Below are positions 17,041 to 25,521 of a stretch of 64,000 nucleotides of DNA, in pieces. A program made the translations under genes and the position numbers. Location of the stretch: assembly GCA_050015495.1 (NCBI GenBank), contig JBEKBH010000010.1:57793-121792 (forward strand). Reading direction: 5' to 3'. Positions within the stretch are counted from its first letter, which is position 1. Each line of letters opens with the position of its first letter. Source of the stretch: Palsa-1439 sp050015495 (GTDB lineage Bacteria; Verrucomicrobiota; Verrucomicrobiia; Palsa-1439). The notes under the pieces were generated by a model, which worked only from the letters and a program-made list of their open reading frames with translations, was not told the origin of the DNA and made no database searches.

Positions 17041-17508
17041 TCACCCCCCGATTTCGTCTACCAATGGCTCGCTCGCGACGCCAGCGTGTTGGGCCAAGTC
17101 GTCGAGTGTTTTTTGTTCCTCACGGCGGGATGCGTAATTGTGTCGCTCTCGCTGGGATTGTTGCAACTTCTGCACCGCCTCCCGCGATTGGCGCGCCCTC
17201 AACAGTTTTGCCAGAGCACTGTCCACCGCTCGCTCTGTCCGCTCGAATTCCTCGAGCCGTCGTTGCTCGAATTCTTTCATCGCCCGGACATATTCCCGGA
17301 CTTGCGCGAGGTGCGCGGCGGGAGCGCCTGATGCCGCGCGCTCGCGTCCGAGGCGGAACGCCTCTTCGCAAAGTTGTTGCGCGTCGTGCAATTGGTCGAG
17401 GGCTTTCCGCTGGTCCGCCAATGTCTTGGCGTAGGCCACCAGTGCCGCCTGCTCTTTTTGTTCGAGCACAATCAACAATGCCTGGAGCGTGAATCGGAAT
17501 CGCTTCAC
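17041..17508 (-). CDS. fliJ: FliJ, export chaperone-escort and ATPase stalk
   Basis: The start is a GTG at 17508 that overlaps the fliI stop by four bases (GTGA), giving 155 residues beginning 'VKRFRFTLQALL', the normal FliJ opening. Almost the whole protein is coiled coil with heptad-rich Glu/Lys/Arg helices. FliJ inserts into the FliI hexamer and contacts FlhA. The upstream in-frame ATG at 17556 lies inside fliI and is unlikely. Family identity is supported by length, coiled coil and the fliH-fliI-fliJ order. Confidence 0.9.
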   Translation of the reverse strand: MKRFRFTLQALLIVLEQKEQAALVAYAKTLADQRKALDQLHDAQQLCEEAFRLGRERAASGAPAAHLAQVREYVRAMKEFEQRRLEEFERTERAVDSALAKLLRARQSREAVQKLQQSQRERHNYASRREEQKTLDDLAQHAGVASEPLVDEIGG

Positions 17509-18863
17509 TTCGCCATTTCCTTCCGCGCCATCGCGGCCTTGAGTTCCATCCAGCACTCCGAAATCTTGCGGCCTTCGTGGACCGGTTGTCGAAGAAACCT
17601 GCGTAAGGGCTCATGCAGACGGATGGCTTCGTCAAGGGCGGCATTACTTCCTGCCGGATAGGCGCCGATGGCAATCAGGTCCTGATTTCGTCGATAAATT
17701 GCCATGTGTTCGCGCGCCATAGCGGCCAAATCCAGTTGTTCCGGGGTGAGCAGATCGCGCGTCAGCCGGCTCACGCTTTCCAATACATCGATTGCCGGGT
17801 AATGGTTCTGCGTGGCCAGTTCGCGCGTCAGCACAACGTGTCCATCGAGGATCGAGCGGGTCGCATCGGCAACCGGGTCGTTCATGTCATCGGCCTCGAC
17901 CAGCACCGTGAAGAGTCCTGTAATGGAACCGCGCTCCCCCATTCCCGCGCGCTCCAGTAATTGGGGCAGCAACGAAAACACGCTGGGTGTATAGCCGCGT
18001 GTCGCCGGCGGTTCCCCGACAGCCAAGCCGATCTCGCGTTGCGCCATCGCAAACCGCGTCACCGAGTCCATCATGAGCAACACGTTCGCGCCCTGGTTGC
18101 GAAAATGTTCGGCGATCGCCATCGCCAGAAAGGCGCCTTTGACTCGGGACAGCGCGGGCTCGTTCGAGGTGGCGACGACGACCACGGATTTTCGCCGACC
18201 GGCCTCATCCAGGTCCTTTTCCAGAAATTCTCGCACCTCACGACCGCGCTCTCCAATCAGGGCGATGACGTTGACGTCCGCCTCGGCCTGGCTGGCGATC
18301 ATGCCCAACAACATGGATTTTCCAACGCCGCTTCCCGCAAAAATGCCGAGGCGCTGTCCACGTCCGCAGGGAATGAAAGTGTCGATTGCTTTGACGCCCG
18401 TTTGAAATTGATGGTGGATGCGCTGTCGCTTCAGCGGATGGGGCGGTAAACTCTTGATGCTGACATATTCTCCCGCAGGAATGGGACCGCGCCCATCCAA
18501 GGGATTACCCAATCCATCGATGACGCGGCCCATCAGTGCACCGCTGACGGGCACCTGCAATGGCGTGCCGGTGGCAACGACCTCGCTACCGACATGGATG
18601 CCGTGCGTCTCACCCAGAGGCATCAACAGCAGGTGATGGTTGCGAAACCCGACGACTTCTGCCAATGTCACGTCGTCCTGCCGCGTCGACTTGATGCGCA
18701 CCACCTCTCCAATGGCAGCGGGCGGGCCTTGGGATTCGATCACCAAACCGATCAGTTGGACGACGCGCCCACGCGACTCGACCGCGCGCACCGTTCGGGC
18801 ACGGTCGATCACGCGGGAGAATCGCTCCATTGACCCGCTGGATGTTTCGGGCAACGTGATCAT
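17505..18863 (-). CDS. fliI: FliI, flagellar export ATPase
   Basis: The product has 452 residues from the ATG at 18863, which overlaps the fliH stop by four bases. It has an F1-ATPase beta-like core: Walker A 'GIFAGSGVGKSMLLG', 'IALIGERGREVREF', Walker B 'VLLMMDSVTRFAMAQREI', and the FliI-typical 'GEPPATRGYTPSVFSLLPQLLERAG'. All catalytic motifs look intact. It energises export together with FliH and FliJ, which flank it. Confidence 0.97.
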   Translation of the reverse strand: MITLPETSSGSMERFSRVIDRARTVRAVESRGRVVQLIGLVIESQGPPAAIGEVVRIKSTRQDDVTLAEVVGFRNHHLLLMPLGETHGIHVGSEVVATGTPLQVPVSGALMGRVIDGLGNPLDGRGPIPAGEYVSIKSLPPHPLKRQRIHHQFQTGVKAIDTFIPCGRGQRLGIFAGSGVGKSMLLGMIASQAEADVNVIALIGERGREVREFLEKDLDEAGRRKSVVVVATSNEPALSRVKGAFLAMAIAEHFRNQGANVLLMMDSVTRFAMAQREIGLAVGEPPATRGYTPSVFSLLPQLLERAGMGERGSITGLFTVLVEADDMNDPVADATRSILDGHVVLTRELATQNHYPAIDVLESVSRLTRDLLTPEQLDLAAMAREHMAIYRRNQDLIAIGAYPAGSNAALDEAIRLHEPLRRFLRQPVHEGRKISECWMELKAAMARKEMAK

Positions 18864-19438
18864 GACAGCAGGCTCTTCTTCAACAGCGCAACCTTGGTTT
18901 CCCGGCGGCCGTCCACGACACCGAAACTCGTTTGCACCAGGCAACCGCCGCGTGTCACCTCGGGAGAACTGCGGAATAGCATTTGCGGCCGGTCCGCGAC
19001 ATTGGTGGATGAACCCGACAGGTGTTTTTCCAGCAACGCGAGATCGTCGGCGTGGAGCAGCACGGTGACCTCGGCGGTATTGGCGACCTGCGCCAGTGCT
19101 TCGCGCACGGCGGCCTCGACCATCTCGGTCGACACGGGCAACCCGGCGACGAGCCGTTGCGCTGTTTCGATGGCCAACTGGATGACCGCGCCCTCCGAAT
19201 CGCGGACCACCTGTGGCAGAGTGTCTCGCAATGATTGAAAGACGCCGCGTTGCAATTCCAGAAACTCGTTGCGCTGCGCGACGATCTGTTCGTGCAGCAT
19301 GTTCTCACCTTCCCGGCGACCGCGCTCGTACGCAGCGCGTTCGGCTGGTTCCACTTGCGTCAATTCCGTCGCGGACGACGGGCTGGCCACGGGGCGAACG
19401 TCGCGGAGCGGCTGGTGGAAATGGATCGTGTGTGCCAT
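18860..19438 (-). CDS. fliH: FliH, regulator of the export ATPase
   Basis: The protein has 192 residues. The middle is helical ('AAYERGRREGENMLHEQIVAQRNEFLELQRG'), where the Gly-spaced helix resembles the GxxxG region of FliH. The C-terminal half matches the FliH/V-ATPase E domain ('VIQLAIETAQRLVAGLPVSTEMVEAAVREALAQV', 'VTRGGCLVQTSFGVVDGRRETKVALLKKSL'). FliH dimers bind FliI and dock to FliN. It starts 4 bases after fliG and ends in an overlap with fliI. Confidence 0.93.
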   Translation of the reverse strand: MAHTIHFHQPLRDVRPVASPSSATELTQVEPAERAAYERGRREGENMLHEQIVAQRNEFLELQRGVFQSLRDTLPQVVRDSEGAVIQLAIETAQRLVAGLPVSTEMVEAAVREALAQVANTAEVTVLLHADDLALLEKHLSGSSTNVADRPQMLFRSSPEVTRGGCLVQTSFGVVDGRRETKVALLKKSLLS

Positions 19439-19442
19439 GATT

Positions 19443-20480
19443 TCAGCCTGATTGTTCTTCGGGGATTTCGATTTGGCCCTCGCTCTCCAGACGACGGACG
19501 ATTTCGATGACGGACTGTTGCGCCGTCTCGATTTCCTTTGCCTTGAGTTTGCCCAAAAAGCCCATTTCCTCTTGGATGGCTTCGCCAGCCCGCTTCGAGA
19601 GGCCCGAGAGGATTTTGGCCTTGAGCGAGTCGGTGGCGGACATCAGGGCGGTCGCCAGCGCCCGCGAGTCCACTTCCCGGAGGACTTTTTGCAGGGCGGC
19701 GACGTCGAGTCGCGCCACGTCCGCGAAGGTGAACATTTGATTGCGAATGGATTTGCCCAACTCCGGGTTGCTTTTTTCGAGCGCTTCGATCAACGCTTTG
19801 CTGTCACCCCGACCCATGGCTTTGAGCATGGTGGCCGTGGGTTCGACGCCGCCGGTCTGGTGGAACGGCAGTGCGCTGTGCGTCCCAATCCTCGCCAGCA
19901 ACCGTTCTCCGAGCGTCTCCACCACGCTCACAGGTGTGGGCACGAGCGTGGCCAGCCGCTCGATGATCTTGGCGCGTGTGTCTTCCTGAAACAGCGCAAC
20001 CAACTTGGATGCTTTCTTGCGGTCGAGAAAGCTCACGACCAGAGCGATGGTTTGCGGTTGTTCGGACTTCAGAGCGTTGTAGAGCTGGCGCACTTCTTTC
20101 TTCGCCAGAACATGAATCGGTGAAGCCCCTGCGCTCCCCACGGAGTAACGGCCCATGAACTGCCGCATTCCCGCGGCGCCCAGCGCCTTCTCGACGGCGG
20201 CCTTCGCGAATTCGACGCCGCCTCGCAGCCCGGCGCTGGCGCTAACGGCCACATCGGAAAATTCACGCAAGATCTCCTGCTGCAACCGGTGGTCGATCAC
20301 GTGCAGTTCCGCCATCGCCGCGGTGACGGCGGCGATATCCGGCTCGTCCAACGCCCGCAACACTTCGGCCGCGCTGTCGGGCCCCAAAACGATCAGCAAC
20401 GCGGCGAGTTTTTGAGGACGGGTCAGCGTTTTGGCGTTCAACTCGGCCATCGGACCCTGGTTCGTTTTGGCGGTAGTCAT
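19443..20480 (-). CDS. fliG: FliG, rotor/switch protein
   Basis: The protein has 345 residues. It shows the N-domain that binds FliF ('LTRPQKLAALLIVLGPDSAAEVLRAL'), the middle domain with the EHPQ-like 'SEQPQTIALVVSFL', and the C-terminal torque domain with charged helix ('TFADVARLDVAALQKVLREVDSRALATALM', 'LSGLSKRAGEAIQEEMGFLGKLKAKEIETAQ'). FliG transmits stator force to the MS ring. It lies 6 bases after fliF. Confidence 0.97.
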   Translation of the reverse strand: MTTAKTNQGPMAELNAKTLTRPQKLAALLIVLGPDSAAEVLRALDEPDIAAVTAAMAELHVIDHRLQQEILREFSDVAVSASAGLRGGVEFAKAAVEKALGAAGMRQFMGRYSVGSAGASPIHVLAKKEVRQLYNALKSEQPQTIALVVSFLDRKKASKLVALFQEDTRAKIIERLATLVPTPVSVVETLGERLLARIGTHSALPFHQTGGVEPTATMLKAMGRGDSKALIEALEKSNPELGKSIRNQMFTFADVARLDVAALQKVLREVDSRALATALMSATDSLKAKILSGLSKRAGEAIQEEMGFLGKLKAKEIETAQQSVIEIVRRLESEGQIEIPEEQSG

Positions 20481-20486
20481 GAGCGA

Positions 20487-22064
20487 TCAGTTCCGTGGCA
20501 CACCGGAACCGCGGCTGAGCCAGTTGCGGACAGCCTGGTTCATGTTGGCCGGATTTTCGCGAATGAGGCGGTTCAACACTTCGACGGTCACAACACCTTC
20601 TTCGACGCGTGCTTTCCCATTGCCGTTGGAATCGGCCGAAGCGGTGAGCGAAGCGCTCTCGGCGGACGCTTTCTTGTACATCCGCAGGAAAACAACCACG
20701 ATGCCCAGCGCCAACAGCACATAGCCGGCGTTTCGCCCAACGTCCCACCACATCTCGTGGGTCTGCTGTTTCTGCATTTGCTCGGCGACTTCGACGGGGA
20801 ACGCGTCATTGAATGGGATCTCTTCGAGCGTGATTTCGTCCTTGCGGGCTGCGTCATTCAGCTGCAGGCCGAGGGCGCTTTGCACGATCTTGCGAAGTTT
20901 TTCGATTTCCTCGGGCGGGCGCGGCACAACCTTCCGGTCCGCGCCGGTTCCCTCGGTCTTGGTGGCGACGAACACCGCGGCGGACACGCGCTTCAAACCG
21001 CCGGGCGACTCCAGAATGCTGTTCACCGTCTTGTTAATCTCGTACTGGTTGTTAACGGACTTGTGTTTTGTGGTGCTCGTTGTCGCGACCACGGGGGCGG
21101 CATTGGTCTGGGCCGTCGCGTTGCCGGCAACGCCCACGACGCCTCCATTGTTTGCTGTCGTGGAATTATTGTCCTCTTCGGTCGTTGTGTTAATGCGGGC
21201 CACCTGGCCATCGGGGTCATATTTCTCTTCGGTACGATTGATCGTCTCGGTGTTAACTTCGACCGCGACGCGGACTACGGCCTGGCCGGGACCGAGGACT
21301 TTTTCGAGCATGCCCTGAGCTTTCTGTCCGAGGTACTGTTCGATGGCGCGACGGCTCGCCAATTGCCCCGCGCTCAACCCGGCCACGCTATCTTCGTCCT
21401 CATTGCCGGAAAGCACGGCCCCGTGGTTGTCCACAACCGTGACGCCACCGGGCTGAAGTCCCTCGACCGAATTGGCAACCAAAAAGCGGATCGAATTGAC
21501 CGCCGATGCCGAAAGTTCCGTGTTGCCACGCAACCGAACGAACACCGAAGCCGTCGTTTTCTTCTGGTTGTCCGTTAAGAGCCGGTTTTCCGGCATTACG
21601 ATCATGACGCGGGCGGCCTCGACCTCATCCAATTGGCTGATGGTGCGGGCCAGTTCCCCCTGCACCGCACGCAGGTAATTCGCGCGCTGCACGAAATCGG
21701 AAATCCCGAAATTGGGTTTGTCGAAAATCTCAAATCCCACACCGTCTCCCTTGGGGATGCCCTTTGCGGCCAGTTGCATCCGCATGAGGTGGACCTTGTC
21801 GGCGGGCACGTAGACGTTTCCGCCTCCGCCGGCCCGGTACGGCACTTTGGCGTCATCGAGGGCGGCGATGACTTTGGCCGCCTCCCCATCATCGAGTTTG
21901 CCGTAGAGCAGGGCGTAATCGGAACGGCTGGACCAAACCGAAAGAGCGACCAGCCCGCCGATGACCGCGACTGCGGCGAACAGAACGCTGACCCGCTGGT
22001 TGATGCCGAGTTGTTTCCAGACCGCGGAGAGCTGTCGCGTGAGTTGAGAAAAAGGTTGTGCCAT
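20487..22064 (-). CDS. fliF: FliF, MS-ring protein
   Basis: The protein has 525 residues, the usual FliF length. An N-terminal membrane helix near residues 28-45 is followed by ring-building motifs ('GDGVGFEIFDKPNFGISDFVQRANYLRAVQGELARTI', 'AARVMIVMPENRLLTDNQKKTTASVFVRL'). A Thr/Asn/Ala-rich insert near 280-320 precedes the third ring motif ('YEINKTVNSILESPGGLKRVSAAVFV'), a second membrane helix near 445-462, and a C-terminal tail ('VLNRLIRENPANMNQAVRNWL') that binds FliG. It is the platform on which the C-ring and export gate assemble. Confidence 0.97.
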   Translation of the reverse strand: MAQPFSQLTRQLSAVWKQLGINQRVSVLFAAVAVIGGLVALSVWSSRSDYALLYGKLDDGEAAKVIAALDDAKVPYRAGGGGNVYVPADKVHLMRMQLAAKGIPKGDGVGFEIFDKPNFGISDFVQRANYLRAVQGELARTISQLDEVEAARVMIVMPENRLLTDNQKKTTASVFVRLRGNTELSASAVNSIRFLVANSVEGLQPGGVTVVDNHGAVLSGNEDEDSVAGLSAGQLASRRAIEQYLGQKAQGMLEKVLGPGQAVVRVAVEVNTETINRTEEKYDPDGQVARINTTTEEDNNSTTANNGGVVGVAGNATAQTNAAPVVATTSTTKHKSVNNQYEINKTVNSILESPGGLKRVSAAVFVATKTEGTGADRKVVPRPPEEIEKLRKIVQSALGLQLNDAARKDEITLEEIPFNDAFPVEVAEQMQKQQTHEMWWDVGRNAGYVLLALGIVVVFLRMYKKASAESASLTASADSNGNGKARVEEGVVTVEVLNRLIRENPANMNQAVRNWLSRGSGVPRN

Positions 22065-22067
22065 AGG

Positions 22068-22436
22068 TTAAATCTGCATCCTCATGAGTTCCTGGTACGA
22101 ATCGAGAAGCTTGTTTCGGACTTCGACCATCAGTTGAAAAGACACATTCGCTTCTTGCATCGAGATCATCGCTTGATGCAGGGACACATTCTGCCCGCTG
22201 AGCAACCCGCTGACTGCCTCATTGGCGGCGACCTGCTTGGCGTTAATTTCCCCCACGGCCTTGCTCAGGACGTCCGTGAACGACGTCGCCGTGGCCGCGC
22301 CGGATGCGGGTATGATTTCGGGGACCGACGGAATCTCCGCAGAGGGAATTGTTGATTTCGTCTGGCCAACCTGCGGCAGGAACTGGATCAACCCGTTGGG
22401 TTGGACGTAGGCGTTGATAGCAGAGAGCGGGCTCAT
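22068..22436 (-). CDS. fliE: FliE, MS-ring to rod adaptor
   Basis: I chose the ATG at 22436 (122 residues), 7 bases after the flgC stop. A GTG at 22451 in the same frame would overlap flgC. The C-terminal half is FliE-typical: 'FTDVLSKAVGEINAKQVAANEAV', 'VSLHQAMISMQEANVSFQLMVEVRNKLLDSYQELMRMQI'. The N-terminal 40 residues are not conserved. FliE links FliF and the proximal rod and opens the export gate. flgB-flgC-fliE-fliF is the standard order. Confidence 0.94.
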   Translation of the reverse strand: MSPLSAINAYVQPNGLIQFLPQVGQTKSTIPSAEIPSVPEIIPASGAATATSFTDVLSKAVGEINAKQVAANEAVSGLLSGQNVSLHQAMISMQEANVSFQLMVEVRNKLLDSYQELMRMQI

Positions 22437-22443
22437 CGGGACA

Positions 22444-22875
22444 TCACGCACGTTTGCCGATCGACAAGGTTTGCAACGCCATCGCGTGCGCGTTCTTCAA
22501 GACCGCCAGATTGGCCTCGAACGCGCGCGAGGACGTAATCAGGTCGGCCATTTCTTCATGGATATTGATGTTCGGCATGGCAACCATTCCGTTCTCGTCG
22601 GCATTGGGATGGCCGGGGTTGTACACCTTCTGCGGCGGACGGTTGTCGCTTTGGATCCGCGCCACCCGGACGGGCTGCGGCTGCACGTTGGAGGGATCGG
22701 CAACCTGTTGGTTGAGCACGTTTTCGAACACAACCTCTTGCCGCTGGTAGGGTTTGCCGTCGGGCCCCTGGGTGGTGTTGGCATTGGCAATGTTCTGGGA
22801 GATCACGTCCATGCGAATGCGCTCCGCGGTAAGCGCCGCCGTCGTGGATTCAACCCCAGGGAGAAAATCGATCAT
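22444..22875 (-). CDS. flgC: FlgC, proximal rod protein
   Basis: The protein has 143 residues. It has the rod N-terminal helix ('TAALTAERIRMDVISQNIANANTTQGPDGKPYQRQEVVF') and the C-terminal FlgC helix ('INIHEEMADLITSSRAFEANLAVLKNAHAMALQTLSIGK'). Length and both ends agree with FlgC. It is encoded 10 bases after flgB. Confidence 0.96.
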   Translation of the reverse strand: MIDFLPGVESTTAALTAERIRMDVISQNIANANTTQGPDGKPYQRQEVVFENVLNQQVADPSNVQPQPVRVARIQSDNRPPQKVYNPGHPNADENGMVAMPNINIHEEMADLITSSRAFEANLAVLKNAHAMALQTLSIGKRA

Positions 22876-22885
22876 GATTCAATCC

Positions 22886-23269
22886 TCACCCCGTGCGTCC
22901 CGTGATGGCGGTTTGCAATTGCACCAGTGTGTAGCTGACCAATTGCGTCTCCAGTGTGTGGGCCAGCGTGTTCTGTTGCAGGCTGGCCAGTTCTGTTTCC
23001 AGATTCACCGTATTGCCGTCCCGCGACTGCGCGACTGCGGTGGAATCCACGCCGAGCTTGGGTTGCAACGTAGCGAGTTGGTCGGTGTTACCGGAGCCGA
23101 GCGCCTGCTTCAATTCGGCGCTAAACGATGGTGTGACATCGATCCGCTTGTAATTGGGCGTGTCGATGTTGGCGAGATTACTGGCGATCGCTTCCTGACG
23201 CATCGCCGTGGCATCCAGCATTTTTTTCGCCGCAACGTAGTTTGTGTCGTTGAACAGCGCGTCGATCAT
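22886..23269 (-). CDS. flgB: FlgB, proximal rod protein
   Basis: The protein has 127 residues with the FlgB N-terminus ('MLDATAMRQEAIASNLANIDTPNYKRIDV') and the C-terminal Gln-rich helix ('LETQLVSYTLVQLQTAITG'). It is the first gene of the long basal-body run. A GGGAAGGGAAGAG purine-rich ribosome binding region precedes the ATG at 23269, and a sigma-54-like promoter lies about 30 bases upstream. Confidence 0.96.
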   Translation of the reverse strand: MIDALFNDTNYVAAKKMLDATAMRQEAIASNLANIDTPNYKRIDVTPSFSAELKQALGSGNTDQLATLQPKLGVDSTAVAQSRDGNTVNLETELASLQQNTLAHTLETQLVSYTLVQLQTAITGRTG

Positions 23270-23296
23270 TGTCTCTTCCCTTCCCCAACCCCGGTT

Positions 23297-23312
23297 AGCT
23301 TGGTCTATGCCA
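23297..23312 (-). promoter_or_regulatory. Probable sigma-54 promoter of the flgB operon
   Basis: Minus-strand TGGCATAGACCAAGCT keeps the GG and GC dinucleotides at the right distance and the TGGCA half, but has AA in place of TT in the -12 element. Transcription would start about 18 bases before the flgB ATG. It is a weaker match than the flgF promoter, but its position at the head of a 23-kb gene run supports it. Confidence 0.55.
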
Positions 23313-23443
23313 AAACGGTGAAGTGATTCTGGATCAATGTGTTACAACAACAACAAGACGACCAGCGGGAAAGATTTGCCTTGTTCGTCCAAAGGCAGGC
23401 GGGCAGGAATGACCACCGGGTCGAGATTACCTCTTGGGAATTA

Positions 23444-25486
23444 TCAGGGCTGTCCCAATTTCTTCAAGACGTCCTCGGCCTGTTCGCGCCGAGTTTTTTC
23501 GGAGTCCAGTGCGCGTTCCACGGCTTCGAGTTCACACCGTGAATCGGCGACCTGAAGTTCCAACTCCACGAACGCGCCTCGCAACGCCTGCTCCGCCCAT
23601 TTGCGTTCGGTGATGTCCACACACGAGCCGATGAACCCTTCGAAGCTTCCATCCGGTGCAAATCGGGGCACAGCGGATTCGACGACCCAGCGGAACTGGC
23701 CGTCGGCGCGCCGCAATCGATACTCCATTTCGTAGGCTTGGCGCGAGCCCAGCGCGGAGCAGAAGGTGTCGCGGCAGAATTGTTCGTCGGTCGGGTGCAC
23801 AAAATCAATCCAATTCTCGGCAAGGACCTTTTCGAGCGTGCAACCGATGAACTCGGTGTAGGTCTTGTTGCAGAACGTCGAATGGCCCCGCACGTCACGG
23901 ATCCAAATGATGACCGGCGCGGTGTTGGCCGCGATACGGAATCTCTCCTCACTTTCGCGCAAGGCCTCCTGCATGCGCTTACGCAAGGTAACATCCTGGA
24001 TGACAGCGGTCGTGCGCCCCGGTTGGCCGTCTACCTCGCGCACCAATGTGCCGCTGACTTCAACGTGGATGCTGCTGCCGTCCTTGCGCACATACCGCTT
24101 CTCGCTGAACCAGTGAGGTGACTTACCGTCCACGACACTCCGATAGCGCGCCAAATCGGCCACCAAATCGTCCGGGTGTGTGATATCCCGAAACGTCATG
24201 CCCAACAGTTCGGCTTCGGAGTATCCGGTGATCTCACAGAACTGGTGGTTGACGCGTGTGAATCGGCCCGTTTGAAGATCCGCCTGGGCCTGACCGACAG
24301 CGGCCAATTCGAACATCGCGCGAAACTCCGCCTCGCTAAGCTTCAGTCGCTGCTCGGCCAGTTTACGCGCGGTGATATCGCGACCAATGCTCGAAAAGCC
24401 GGTAATGTGCCCCTGCGGATCGTAAATGGGAGACACCGTGAGCGAAACAAAAATTTGCCGCCCGTCTTTCCGCACGCGCGCGGTCTCGAAGTGATCCACA
24501 CGTTCTCTCCGATCGATTTTGTCCATCAACTCGCGCGGCTCGTTCTGCAGATGTGGGGGAGCCAAAATGGACACATGACGACCGATCACTTCCTCGGCTT
24601 GGTAACCATAAATCCGCTGTGCCCCCTGGTTCCAACTCGTAATCGTGCCATCCAGCGCCTTGCTCATGATGGCGATTTCAGATGTCTCCACGATTGCCGC
24701 CAGACGCGCCGTGGACTCTTGCGCCCGCTTTTCCTGATCGATATCGGTGGCTGTGCTGAACCAGTGGATGATTTCCCCCTGGTCGTTTCGCACCGGCGTG
24801 CTGCGGCTGAGAAACCAGTGGTAGCACCCATCCCGGCCTCGCAAGCGAAAATTGATCTCCAAGGGGTAGCCGGCGTGCAAGGATTCCCGCCAGCCGGCGA
24901 TGACCGCATTCCAATCGTCGGGGTGAACGACCTGCTGCCACTCGGAACCAAGCGCTTTTTCAAGCCGTGGGCCGGTATACTCGGATAGACGGCGGTTTTG
25001 ATAGACGGTATCCCCATCGGGACTGCTGACCCAGACGAGTTGGGGGATGTTCTCGGCCAGAGTACGGTACAATTGTTCCGTTTCGTGAATCCTCTTAAAC
25101 GCGCTTTTCCGAGCAGCCGCCAACCAGCAAAGAATGAGCGCCTGCACGAAGAAGAAACAGAGTCGTTGAGGCGCCAAATGGCTCGCCACCAGAGAAAAGC
25201 CGGGCGACTGAGGGACGTACTGAGCCGACACGCCGATGAGTGCCGCTGAGGCGATGCTCGGTCCCAGGCCGGCAAACCACGCCACGAGGAGTAGCGGCAA
25301 GAAAAACAAGTGGACGGGCGCCGGGTTGCCGAGCCACCAGTCCAGCGCCCACTTGAGCGCCACGGCGAGTGCCACGCCGGCGAAAGAAATGGCGTAGCGG
25401 GCCAACGCGTGTTGGCTTGCTTTCACACGAAGCTCGTCGCCGAAACCACGCGGGCTCTGTACTTGCGACTCTTGGGTACTTCTCAC
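23444..25486 (-). CDS. Membrane multi-PAS sensor protein with no kinase domain
   Basis: The protein has 680 residues. The N-terminus resembles the DUF4118/KdpD-type membrane region, with about four hydrophobic segments between residues 30 and 125 ('HLFFLPLLLVAWFAGLGPSIASAAL'). Four PAS-PAC modules follow at about 138-260, 265-385, 390-515 and 520-640, each ending in a 'D(I/V)T.RK' PAC signature. The last 40 residues are a coiled coil. No HisKA, HATPase, GGDEF, EAL or receiver domain is present, and the ORF ends with a normal stop 174 bases before flgB. It may pass signals by protein contact, for example to the NtrC-type regulator encoded immediately upstream, or be a kinase that lost its catalytic half. 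Confidence 0.8.
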   Translation of the reverse strand: MRSTQESQVQSPRGFGDELRVKASQHALARYAISFAGVALAVALKWALDWWLGNPAPVHLFFLPLLLVAWFAGLGPSIASAALIGVSAQYVPQSPGFSLVASHLAPQRLCFFFVQALILCWLAAARKSAFKRIHETEQLYRTLAENIPQLVWVSSPDGDTVYQNRRLSEYTGPRLEKALGSEWQQVVHPDDWNAVIAGWRESLHAGYPLEINFRLRGRDGCYHWFLSRSTPVRNDQGEIIHWFSTATDIDQEKRAQESTARLAAIVETSEIAIMSKALDGTITSWNQGAQRIYGYQAEEVIGRHVSILAPPHLQNEPRELMDKIDRRERVDHFETARVRKDGRQIFVSLTVSPIYDPQGHITGFSSIGRDITARKLAEQRLKLSEAEFRAMFELAAVGQAQADLQTGRFTRVNHQFCEITGYSEAELLGMTFRDITHPDDLVADLARYRSVVDGKSPHWFSEKRYVRKDGSSIHVEVSGTLVREVDGQPGRTTAVIQDVTLRKRMQEALRESEERFRIAANTAPVIIWIRDVRGHSTFCNKTYTEFIGCTLEKVLAENWIDFVHPTDEQFCRDTFCSALGSRQAYEMEYRLRRADGQFRWVVESAVPRFAPDGSFEGFIGSCVDITERKWAEQALRGAFVELELQVADSRCELEAVERALDSEKTRREQAEDVLKKLGQP

Positions 25487-25521
25487 AACAAAACCACTTA
25501 GCGACGCTGAGTGACCATCTC

